From Sphingomonas populi (lineage in GTDB: Bacteria > Pseudomonadota > Alphaproteobacteria > Sphingomonadales > Sphingomonadaceae), in NCBI RefSeq assembly GCF_004208535.1, contig NZ_SGIS01000029.1, positions 1 to 64,000 of the forward strand: a stretch of DNA of 64,000 bases, given 5' to 3'. Below the pieces are notes generated by a model. The model saw only the letters and a program-made list of their open reading frames with translations. It did not search any database and had not been told where the DNA came from. Positions 25,063 through 32,554 of this stretch are shown here, in pieces (the first letter of the stretch is position 1; each line of letters begins with the position of its first letter). Both the position numbers and the translations under genes were made by a program.

Positions 25063-26196
25063 ATGCGTTGGAACTGGCAGCTCTCCGACTGGACCAAATT
25101 CACGTTCAACGAGACCGGCCTGCGCGACGCTGAGGCACACTTCCTCAAGGGCGCGGGCATTGTCGTCGGGTCGATGCATCACCTCGACGGGGCGGCCCGT
25201 CAAAGGATCGTGGTTGAGGTGATCTCGCAGGAGATGGTCGACAGCTCGGCTATCGAGGGCGAGATACTGGACCGCGACAGCGTGCAGTCCTCGATCGCTC
25301 GCCAGCTTGGTTTCGCAGCGGACAAGCGTCGGTCCAGTCCAGCCGAGGCCGGCGCTGCGGAACTGATGGTCGATCTTTATCGGCGCTATGCGGAGCCGCT
25401 GACCGATCAGCTTCTGTTCGACTGGCACCGGATGCTGATGAACGGGCGGCGCGATTTGGTCGACATCGGCGCTTGGCGAACCCATGCCGATCCCATGCAG
25501 ATCGTGTCCGGCGCGCTGCATGCACCGCGCGTCCATTTCGAGGCGCCGCCGTCAGACCGGGTGCCGGAGGAGATGGCGCGGTTCATAACTTGGTTCAACG
25601 AGAGCGCGCCTCAGGGAAGCGCGCCGATGCCGGCGATGGCACGGACGGCGATCACGCATCTCTGGTTCGAGACGGTCCATCCCTTCGAAGATGGCAATGG
25701 CCGGCTCGGCAGGGCCATTGCGGAAAAAGCGCTGGCGCAAAGCGTTGAGGCTCCGACGCTGACGGCGCTGGCGACAACCATCAACCGGCACAGAAAAGCC
25801 TATTATGCTCAGCTGCATCAAGCCAGCCAAACCAATCAGATCGATGCCTGGGTAAGTTGGTTCGCCAACATCGTGCTGGAGGCGCAGGCGCGGACCATCG
25901 AGAGCATCCGGTTCCTGATCGAGAAGACCAGGTTGCTCGATCGCGTGCGCGGCAGGATCAATGCGCGACAGGAAAAGGCGTTGATCCGCATGATGGCCGA
26001 AGGGCCGGACGGCTTTGTGGGGGGACTCAGCGCCGGCAATTATCGCACCATCACCGATGCCACTTCGGCGACGGCAACGCGCGATCTGGCGGAGCTTGTC
26101 ATACTCGGTGCGTTGGAGCGAGTAGGGGAGCGCCGATACGCACGCTACCATCTGACCATCGGCGGCAGAAAAGGCGATGGCGGGGTGGACGGCTAA
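25063..26196 (+). CDS. Fic-family AMPylator-type protein with N-terminal inhibitory motif
   Basis: A 377-residue single-chain Fic protein. The N-terminus (MRWNWQ..W) is a DUF4172-type module, followed by the inhibitory helix SSAIEGE (61-67), whose Glu normally blocks ATP in the active site. The canonical Fic core HPFEDGNGR is at 206-214 with His206 as catalytic base, and a C-terminal winged-helix-like section ends the protein. Such proteins transfer AMP (or another NMP) to Ser/Thr/Tyr of target proteins. Some stand-alone Fic proteins of this layout (SoFic) are reported anti-phage genes. Here it is divergent from the dual-ATPase gene, inside the same island. Confidence 0.9.
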   Translation: MRWNWQLSDWTKFTFNETGLRDAEAHFLKGAGIVVGSMHHLDGAARQRIVVEVISQEMVDSSAIEGEILDRDSVQSSIARQLGFAADKRRSSPAEAGAAELMVDLYRRYAEPLTDQLLFDWHRMLMNGRRDLVDIGAWRTHADPMQIVSGALHAPRVHFEAPPSDRVPEEMARFITWFNESAPQGSAPMPAMARTAITHLWFETVHPFEDGNGRLGRAIAEKALAQSVEAPTLTALATTINRHRKAYYAQLHQASQTNQIDAWVSWFANIVLEAQARTIESIRFLIEKTRLLDRVRGRINARQEKALIRMMAEGPDGFVGGLSAGNYRTITDATSATATRDLAELVILGALERVGERRYARYHLTIGGRKGDGGVDG

Positions 26197-27055
26197 CGCC
26201 GCCCTCGTCGCAAATTCTGAGCGGATGACGGCTCGCGCCTGCTGTCCGATACCGCGACTTACTGACCGGCGCACGGGCCGGGCGGAAATGCAATTAGGGC
26301 GGTAAAATGCCAAAACTGTTTTCCCCTGCCACGTGCATTGATTGGCTGCTCACGGTGGTTCGATGTGGCCGGGAAAACATCGCTACGGCAGCAATTCACA
26401 ATCGATTGGACCGGCCATTTTGACGATATTTCGGGGGAAATCGTCGATCACGATTGGAGGAAGACGCGGGCCAATTTTCCGCAACGGACCATAAGGAAGA
26501 TGCTGCCTCTGAGATTAATTTCGACGTTGCGCGCGCCGCTCGAAAAGGCGCTTTTGGGCGCATGGGATCTGGACTTGAATCCCTCGATATCGGCGTCTGA
26601 ATCAGACGAACGTGGAGTGTCGCGCCTCGCGCTTTTTCTACTGCGATGCCTATCGGTGTTATTGGCCCGTCGACGCGGCGGCGACTGTTTTGCCGCAGCG
26701 CTTTCTGGTCACAAATTGGGCAAAATGCTACACCGCGCCGATCCAGATTTCCTGCGCGATCCGCTAGATTTTCAGCGTTCGGGATTACCGACATTTGAGC
26801 CTTTCCGAGCGAACGGCGGATTCTCGATGTTCAGCAAAACAGCATTGCGAAGGCTGCGGCAGTTTGCCTGTTTCGGCTATTTCATATCGCCGACATTGGC
26901 TCCGCCGACGGTCCCCAGTTTGCCCATTGATGATGGCTATCTGATAGCCAGAACCCAAAATGAGCATTTGATGACTGGCTATCAGGCGCCCGTCAGGCTA
27001 TTAGCTGCCACAGGAAACCACAGTTTTCCGCCAGTCTAACGCACAGACTGAAGCA
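26197..27055. other. Long region without a supportable gene, right part of nested island
   Basis: About 860 bases of lower GC. Open frames of 233 residues (plus, 26338-27039) and 132 residues (minus, 26396-26794) occupy it, but neither shows a family, a good ribosome-binding site or convincing composition. The final 70 bases carry several GGCTATC/GATAGCC motifs. It most likely holds degraded sequence and recombination or regulatory sites of the island end. Confidence 0.4.
26932..26985 (+). repeat. Cluster of GGCTATC dyads, includes 18-mer shared with int
   Basis: TGGCTATCTGATAGCCA (26934-26950) is a perfect 17-base dyad embedded in an 18-mer identical to 7330-7347. A further TGGCTATCAG lies at 26976-26985, and a degenerate copy near 26996-27009. 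Spaced copies of one motif close to the island end suggest binding sites for an integrase arm domain, excisionase or repressor. Confidence 0.55.
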
Positions 27056-27103
27056 GGCACAACAGGGCAGCAGTTCCTCTAAATGCTGCACACCCTATAC
27101 GGC
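27056..27103 (+). repeat. Right copy of imperfect direct repeat (possible attR)
   Basis: Contains GGCACA, CAGTTCCT and the 17-mer TGCACACCCTATACGGC (27087-27103) in the same order, spacing and orientation as the copy at 7204-7249. Together they bracket ~19.8 kb that begins with the integrases. No gene overlaps this copy. Confidence 0.5.
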
Positions 27104-27158
27104 CCGCCGTGGGTTCTAAGTTACGGAAATTTCAACATAATCTGGCGACAGCGCAAAC

Positions 27159-27238
27159 CTTAAGGTTCCTTAGGGTGCCACAAATAAGGGCCTAAGCCTC
27201 GGTAATAGCAGGAGAATACCACCTTAAGGAACCTTAAG
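27159..27238. promoter_or_regulatory. Paired 19-bp inverted repeats upstream of transfer/replication genes
   Basis: CTTAAGGTTCCTTAGGGTG (27159-27177) and CACCTTAAGGAACCTTAAG (27220-27238) are reverse complements with one mismatch, 42 bases apart. Each arm also contains CCTTAAGG-type half sites. They lie about 90 bases before the small DNA-binding-like gene at 27330, a plausible operator pair for it or a relic of a plasmid replication/partition control region. Confidence 0.5.
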
Positions 27239-27329
27239 CGCGCCCTGGTAGATAGACAATCTTACGAGGAAAGGCTAAAGCCCGTTCCGCGAAATCCAAA
27301 CCAGCTCCGGTAATTATTCGGAGTCTGGC

Positions 27330-27614
27330 ATGAATCATCTTACGGTTGGAGTTCACCTCCACGCCGACGTTGCCGCAGAGATCGACGCGCTCGGCGCGCG
27401 GCTAGGTCTGTCGCGCTCACGTACCGCTGCAATCGCCATCGTCTGGGGCCTCGGTCTGCTAAAGGCAGGCCAGGGCGTCGATCCAGTGCGGCTGGTCGGG
27501 CACATCGAATACATCCACGCGGCGCTCGATCTCCTGGTCGAGCGCGAACATCCCGACATCCACGCTCGGCTCGATGACATCGCCGTCGAGCGACTGGAGC
27601 GGCATCATGGCTAA
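27330..27614 (+). CDS. Small ribbon-helix-helix-like protein of mobilisation/transfer region
   Basis: A 94-residue protein. The N-terminal ~45 residues (HLTVGVHLHADVAAEIDALGARLGLSRSRTAAIAI) follow the ribbon-helix-helix pattern of a beta strand, a helix with 'AEIDALA', a turn and 'SRSxxxxxAI'. Such small proteins often sit just upstream of traD/mobB-type coupling genes and act as relaxosome or autoregulatory DNA-binding factors. Its 3' end overlaps the next gene by 8 bases, so they form one operon. The paired inverted repeats upstream are a natural operator. Function is inferred. Confidence 0.6.
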   Translation: MNHLTVGVHLHADVAAEIDALGARLGLSRSRTAAIAIVWGLGLLKAGQGVDPVRLVGHIEYIHAALDLLVEREHPDIHARLDDIAVERLERHHG

Positions 27615-29409
27615 GCGAGACATCCGCTTCAGCCGCGAAGCCGCGACGATCGAGCATCACTCGGCGCGGGGGAAAGTCCTGCGCAACTCGGGCAATTTCA
27701 CGCGCGGCTCGCAGCTCATTTCTCACGAAATGATGATGGTCTGGGCGGGGGTGCGGATGCCCCTGATCGTGGTCTTTCTGACCTTCTCAATCTTGCTCTC
27801 GATCATCCTCAATTTCCGTATGCAGGATCACGATTCCCAGCTCGTCCTGATGCGGCTTTTTTCGGCGATATGGACGTATATCGGGCTCGATCCACGCAAG
27901 ATCATCAACCTGACCTTGCCCGACGATAGCATCCTCAGAATCCCGATGTTTGCGGTGCCATACGTGCCCTCCGTCCAGCAAGCCTGCGCGGTCGCAATCC
28001 GCTGTGTCCTGGCCGCGCTTTTGGGTTCGCTATTCCTCTCTGTTCCACTCACGATCTGGTTCGTCAGCATCTCGCGAAAGCGCGGCGAAAACATCTTGAA
28101 AGAGCGGCATGAGCGCGGGGCGATGTTGGTCGAACGCGATGTGCTGATCGACGAAATTCGCGCACATAATCTCCGGGAATTTCGCAAGGATTGCGAGGCG
28201 TTCAAGCCCCCGCTCGATCCGGTAAAAGTGGCAGGATTGCCGATACGCCGGCGCGTCGATCTTGGCATCCATGTTCCCTACACGATCGCCAGCGTACCCT
28301 TTCCGCATCGGCTCGAACAAAGCCATGCGATGCTCATCGGCACGACCGGCGCGGGTAAGACAACCGTCCTGCGCAAGATCGTCAAACAGATGCGCGCGCG
28401 GGGCCATACCGGCGTGATTTTCGATCTGACCGGGGCGTTCGTTGAGGCGTTTTACAACCCCGAGACGGACACGATCCTCAACCCGATGGATAACGGTCAC
28501 CGCTACATCCGCGAACAGGCCGACGGCACCCTCTCCGGCGCCGGATGGTCGCTCGCCCCTCTGATCGCCCTGATCGACGCCCTGGAGCTGGTCGACGGGC
28601 AGGAACGCGACCTTCGCCGCCTCCACGTCGAACTCCCCCGCGCCATTACCGAGGCAACGCGCAAGATCTTCGCGTTGATCGCGCCATTCGCCGAGGACGA
28701 CTACGAGTGGGCACATACGATCGTGGCCCAGCTCGCCGAAATCCGAGCAAACCGCGACGCCAATCGCAAAGGCCCACCCGAAGCCCTGCAATCGATCCTC
28801 AACGCCGCCGAGAGCCTACTTATCCACACGCGCATGGTGACAACGGCCTTCGACAAGGGCGACCTTTTTGAAAAATCGTCCAGTAGAGTGGACCGTTTGG
28901 TCCACCACCAAGATACCGACCCTGAATCGCCTTCGTTGAAAGTAACTCGTCTGCCGAGGCAGCGTAGCGGGGATGGGGATTGCCCGGCCCCCGGCCGGAA
29001 GGAGGATGACAGCTCTGAAGATAGGCATGGGATCGAGCGGAGCGGCTTCACATGGGCCGAGGCCCCAGCCCTGTTCCCCTGGCTCGAGATGATAGGCGCG
29101 CTGGATGGCCCCAACGCCCGGGCCTGGTCGTACCAGCTTGCCCGCCTGCTCCATGTATCGGACGCCGCCGTGTCGCAGGCCCAGCGTCAGATGGGCGACG
29201 ATTGCGCCGCCATCGCGTTGATGATTACCGGGCAGCATCTGGCGAACGGCGAGATACGCGCCACCCCCGAGAGCTATTTCCGGGGAATGATCGCCCGCGA
29301 TCGACGCGGCGAGTTGAACATCGGCCACACGCTCTTCGGTCGCCGCCAGGCTATCGGCTCACTCCGGCCAGAGCGGGCGAAGGGTAAGCGCGTCAGCGTT
29401 CCGGCATGA
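27607..29409 (+). CDS. Chimeric TraD-like coupling protein / RepC-like replication protein
   Basis: A 600-residue open frame made of two unrelated parts. Residues 1 to ~295 resemble the N-terminus of an alphaproteobacterial TraD/MobB type IV coupling protein: two membrane segments (about 40-65 and 120-150) and the P-loop GTTGAGKTT (245-253) followed by GVIFDLTGAFVEAFY and ILNPMD. From about residue 296 the sequence (NGHRYIRE, GWSLAPLIALID, ITEATRKIF) changes to the middle and C-terminal part of a RepC-type replication initiator, ending with the DAAVSQAQRQMGDDCAA and GELNIGHTLFGR regions. The Walker B part of TraD and the DNA-binding N-terminus of RepC are both lost. It looks like a deletion fusion between two plasmid genes, probably inactive in both original roles. 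Confidence 0.7.
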   Translation: MAKRDIRFSREAATIEHHSARGKVLRNSGNFTRGSQLISHEMMMVWAGVRMPLIVVFLTFSILLSIILNFRMQDHDSQLVLMRLFSAIWTYIGLDPRKIINLTLPDDSILRIPMFAVPYVPSVQQACAVAIRCVLAALLGSLFLSVPLTIWFVSISRKRGENILKERHERGAMLVERDVLIDEIRAHNLREFRKDCEAFKPPLDPVKVAGLPIRRRVDLGIHVPYTIASVPFPHRLEQSHAMLIGTTGAGKTTVLRKIVKQMRARGHTGVIFDLTGAFVEAFYNPETDTILNPMDNGHRYIREQADGTLSGAGWSLAPLIALIDALELVDGQERDLRRLHVELPRAITEATRKIFALIAPFAEDDYEWAHTIVAQLAEIRANRDANRKGPPEALQSILNAAESLLIHTRMVTTAFDKGDLFEKSSSRVDRLVHHQDTDPESPSLKVTRLPRQRSGDGDCPAPGRKEDDSSEDRHGIERSGFTWAEAPALFPWLEMIGALDGPNARAWSYQLARLLHVSDAAVSQAQRQMGDDCAAIALMITGQHLANGEIRATPESYFRGMIARDRRGELNIGHTLFGRRQAIGSLRPERAKGKRVSVPA

Positions 29410-29456
29410 ACCCCCCACGACACGAAAGTACGTTTTATGTATGCTACTCTCCGCTC

Positions 29457-30305
29457 TTAAAAGCTGGTGACCGCCGACATCAGCCGTGGGCTCGATGCGA
29501 CCGCGATAGCGCCAACGGGGTCGAACCCGCCGCCATTGCGCAGCGCCAAATGAAGCCGCCACCTGCTCAAGATCCGCGAAACATACGCCTGCGTCTCCCG
29601 AAAAGGCGGAAGCCCGCGATACTCGCGGATACGCCCCGGCCCAGCATTGTACGCACCCAGCGCGAGATCGTAGCGCGCGAACGCGTCGATCTGCGCGCGG
29701 AGATACCGCGCGCGCGCCCGCAAATTCTCAGCGGCATCCCACACGTTCGATACGTTCAGAGCGCGCGCCGTCTGCGGCATCAATTGCGACATCCCCACCG
29801 CGCCCGTCGGACTCACCGCAAACGGCCGATACTGGCTCTCCTGAAGGATCAGCGCGTCATACAGCTCGAGCGGCACCCCGGCCGCGCACGCCGCAGCCGC
29901 CATCGATGAGAAATAGGCCGACCGTCGCGCCTCGACCGCGCTGCTCAACCTCGGCAACGGCTGATAGGCAACCCGCCCGCATGTCGTCGATATCGGTGCC
30001 GCTGCCGGAACGGCTGCGAACGTATGTGCTGACCCGCCGCGCCGCATCCAGACCGGCACCGAAAGGCGATCCGTCGGATAGCTCGTGACCCCGTTAATCG
30101 GATTGGCACCTGGCACATCGACCGTTGGTGTCTGCGCAAGCGCTTGCGGTTCGATCGTCGTCGGCGGTGCGTCGCCTGGGCGCGCTTCGGCCACGACCGA
30201 CGAAACACTGGTCGGCGCCGCAAAGGACAGAACTTGCGTCTCGCGCGCGTGCGCTACTCTCGCCACACAGGACAGCGTGAGAATCGCAGCTGTCATCAGT
30301 TTCAT
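29457..30305 (-). CDS. Lytic transglycosylase, VirB1/TrbN-like
   Basis: A 282-residue exported SLT-fold transglycosylase that opens peptidoglycan for a type IV secretion channel. Signal segment MKLMTAAILTLSCVARVAHA; a Pro/Ala-rich linker to about residue 120; then the catalytic domain with ILQESQYRPFAVSPTGAVG (catalytic Glu in LQES), MSQLMPQTAR and LGAYNAGPG, the standard motif set. It converges with the chimeric TraD/RepC gene. No other secretion genes remain in view, so it is probably an orphan of a lost conjugation system. Confidence 0.88.
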   Translation of the reverse strand: MKLMTAAILTLSCVARVAHARETQVLSFAAPTSVSSVVAEARPGDAPPTTIEPQALAQTPTVDVPGANPINGVTSYPTDRLSVPVWMRRGGSAHTFAAVPAAAPISTTCGRVAYQPLPRLSSAVEARRSAYFSSMAAAACAAGVPLELYDALILQESQYRPFAVSPTGAVGMSQLMPQTARALNVSNVWDAAENLRARARYLRAQIDAFARYDLALGAYNAGPGRIREYRGLPPFRETQAYVSRILSRWRLHLALRNGGGFDPVGAIAVASSPRLMSAVTSF

Positions 30306-30750
30306 TTTCCGTCTCCGATCGCGTTGCGATTGGGAGCGGGTCTGGATTTCGCAGGACGTCAGATATCAATGCTCGCTCCGGCGAGCAACCCTGCGCCCGG
30401 ATCAGGCAAGAATAGCGCCTACGAGAGGGTATTCGGAAGTGTACGGTAGGTCGCCGGCGTGGGGATCGCAACAGCCTGGCCCAGGCAGCTCCCTCCCAAC
30501 GGCGCGTCGCATACCACCGGAGTCCTCACCAACATGTGAGCTAGGAAGCGGATCGGCAGCTTCCCACCCAGACATTGCCATTCCGCTAGGGTGTCATTTC
30601 GCCCTCAGCCGGAACCGACCCCGAACAAGCCGATCGAAGACATCGAGAAAAGCCTGCTCGGTTCGACGAAGTCAGTTCTTAAAGGAGCCGGAGCCATTAG
30701 CCCGACAGATGTCTCTCCTTATAGGCTTGCTCTCAACGCCGATACACAGG
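30306..30750. other. Intergenic region, no gene recognised
   Basis: About 445 bases between the transglycosylase start and the amidohydrolase stop. No ORF with family similarity, no clear promoter and no repeat was found. It marks the transition from mobile-element to metabolic genes. Confidence 0.4.
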
Positions 30751-32193
30751 CTATACCGCAAAATGGCATCCACATGTGTAATAGTCTTCGATCGCTCGTT
30801 GGAGCGCATCGATCTCGTCGCACGCGACCGGCATCGCGCGGTAGGCAGCGCGTGCATTTTGCACCAGCAATCGCTCCGCTGCTGGGAGATCGACGGTACG
30901 GCATCGACCGTTTGAAACGATTTCTCGTCCTCGGACGAACATATCGACTACATGTTGACGCCGCGCCCGCGCCAGAACGAGTGGGAATACTTGGGGAACC
31001 TCAAGCAGAGTGTCGCTGGCAAGCGTGCCGAAATCAATCGTGAAAAGATCGGCTGGTGCGCCGACCGCGATGTCGCCGCCACCGTCTTCCCCCACTATCG
31101 TTCGTCGTCCAGTCCGCCACGACGCATTTAGGACGAACGCGTCGAGCAAGCGCGGGTCGCGGGCAAAGCTCAGTCGGGCAAGCCGCAACTCGCGCAGCAT
31201 GTCCTGATCGTCGTCTAGGGCCATGCCGTCGAGGCCGAAGCAGATGCCGATATTACTATCGATCAACCGCGAGAGCGGCGGCATGCCCGACCGAAGTCGC
31301 AGGTTCGACGAGACGTTGGTGGCAACAGTCACTCCGCGCTCGGCCAACAGCGCGATCTCATCGTCCCGAAGCCATATTGCGTGAGCGATCGTCAGTCGCG
31401 GCGAGAGCAGCCCGATATCGTCCAGGAAACGCACGAGGCCGTTTGGATAGGCGTGATCGGCCCATTCGCGCTGGCGCTCTGTCTCGAACAGATGGGTATG
31501 AATGTGCCGACCGTCGCGGGCCGATGCGCGCGCGATTGCGCCTAGCGTTGCCTCCTCGGTCCATTGCGGAGCGACGGGGTGATATTGCAGGCAGAACAGA
31601 TCGTGTTCGAACGCCTTCGCCTTCGCGAACAATGCCATATTCTCAGCACAGCTTCGCATCGCGCGGGGTGTTGCGTAACGCGCGCGCAAGGGTTCGGGTA
31701 GTCGCTCGAGCAACGGTGATAGCGGGCCGTAGACCAGCGGGTTGCGATCAAAGAACGGCCAGGCGAAGGCGACGTGGATGCCGACATCGCGCGCCGCCCG
31801 CGACACCGCCTCGGCCTCCGCCAGCAGCGCGGTGCCGTCCTGCGTGTTGTGGCAGTGGTTGACCGCGCACACGCCGCTTTCCGCCAACCGCGCGAAGGCG
31901 ACCAAAGCATTGAGATAGGGATCGACTTGCGGTTGCGCGCTAAGCGCCACTACCCAGCTTTCCAGTGGCTGGTCTGCCGCGCCATATGCGAGCGGCGACA
32001 AGCCCCGGCCATGATCGTGCGCGTCGCTGAGCGCCGGCATCAGCAACAGCCGTGCTTCCGAGGGTTCGAGCGTGCCGGGATCGATCCGCTCTACCGCGGC
32101 GATCCGTCCGTCATCGCCCACAGTCACGCAGACCGCCCCAGTATAGCCGTCCGCCCGCGCGGGAAGCAGCCTTCCGGCCCGGATGATTTGCAT
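30751..32193 (-). CDS. Amidohydrolase (deaminase-type, TRZ/ATZ/guanine-deaminase superfamily)
   Basis: A 480-residue metal-dependent amidohydrolase. The first metal pair is the H-x-H in LSDAHDHGRG. Later ligands are recognisable: HIHTHLFETERQ (His), TIAHAIWLRD (His) and LDGMALDDDQDM (Asp), and the strand order is that of the cytosine/guanine/melamine deaminase group. The substrate is probably an amino- or halo-substituted N-heterocycle or cyclic amidine. The ATG at 32193 has GGGAG upstream and is preferred over an in-frame ATG at 32211. It is divergent from the TonB receptor gene, fitting a shared regulator and a catabolic role. Confidence 0.8.
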   Translation of the reverse strand: MQIIRAGRLLPARADGYTGAVCVTVGDDGRIAAVERIDPGTLEPSEARLLLMPALSDAHDHGRGLSPLAYGAADQPLESWVVALSAQPQVDPYLNALVAFARLAESGVCAVNHCHNTQDGTALLAEAEAVSRAARDVGIHVAFAWPFFDRNPLVYGPLSPLLERLPEPLRARYATPRAMRSCAENMALFAKAKAFEHDLFCLQYHPVAPQWTEEATLGAIARASARDGRHIHTHLFETERQREWADHAYPNGLVRFLDDIGLLSPRLTIAHAIWLRDDEIALLAERGVTVATNVSSNLRLRSGMPPLSRLIDSNIGICFGLDGMALDDDQDMLRELRLARLSFARDPRLLDAFVLNASWRTGRRTIVGEDGGGDIAVGAPADLFTIDFGTLASDTLLEVPQVFPLVLARARRQHVVDMFVRGREIVSNGRCRTVDLPAAERLLVQNARAAYRAMPVACDEIDALQRAIEDYYTCGCHFAV

Positions 32194-32554
32194 GCTTTGC
32201 TCCCTGTGCATCGTGCAGGCGAGATTACATCCGTTGCACCTCCGGACCAGCTACGCAGTTTCGGCAACACGGCATCGCGCAACGAGCAATGGCTGGCGTA
32301 AGAAAATTGTCTCAGACTTTTCCTCGGTTCGGACGGATGCCGTTAGCGAGCCGGAGACGCCACGAAACGCGCGACGTCGCCGGAAGCGCAACGAGAAAAA
32401 CAAACCAACGCCGCATACCAGCGACCACGCCGGTCGCGTTCGATACGCCAGGACGAACAGCGTCCGCCAATTGGTAAAAGCCGATGGCGGCGAAGCTCAA
32501 AGGCCCGCTTTCCCAAGCGGCTAATCATGCGACACGACTTTGGCAAAGGGGTAT
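32194..32554. promoter_or_regulatory. Divergent promoter region of amidohydrolase and TonB receptor genes
   Basis: 361 bases without a gene separate the divergent starts. AAAGGGG precedes the receptor ATG. No unambiguous -35/-10 pair or operator could be fixed by eye, but the arrangement implies bidirectional control. Confidence 0.4.

Noticed and set aside
26338..27039. 233-residue plus-strand open frame
   Set aside because: No ribosome-binding site, no family pattern, overlaps repeat motifs near the island end. Kept only as part of a non-coding region.
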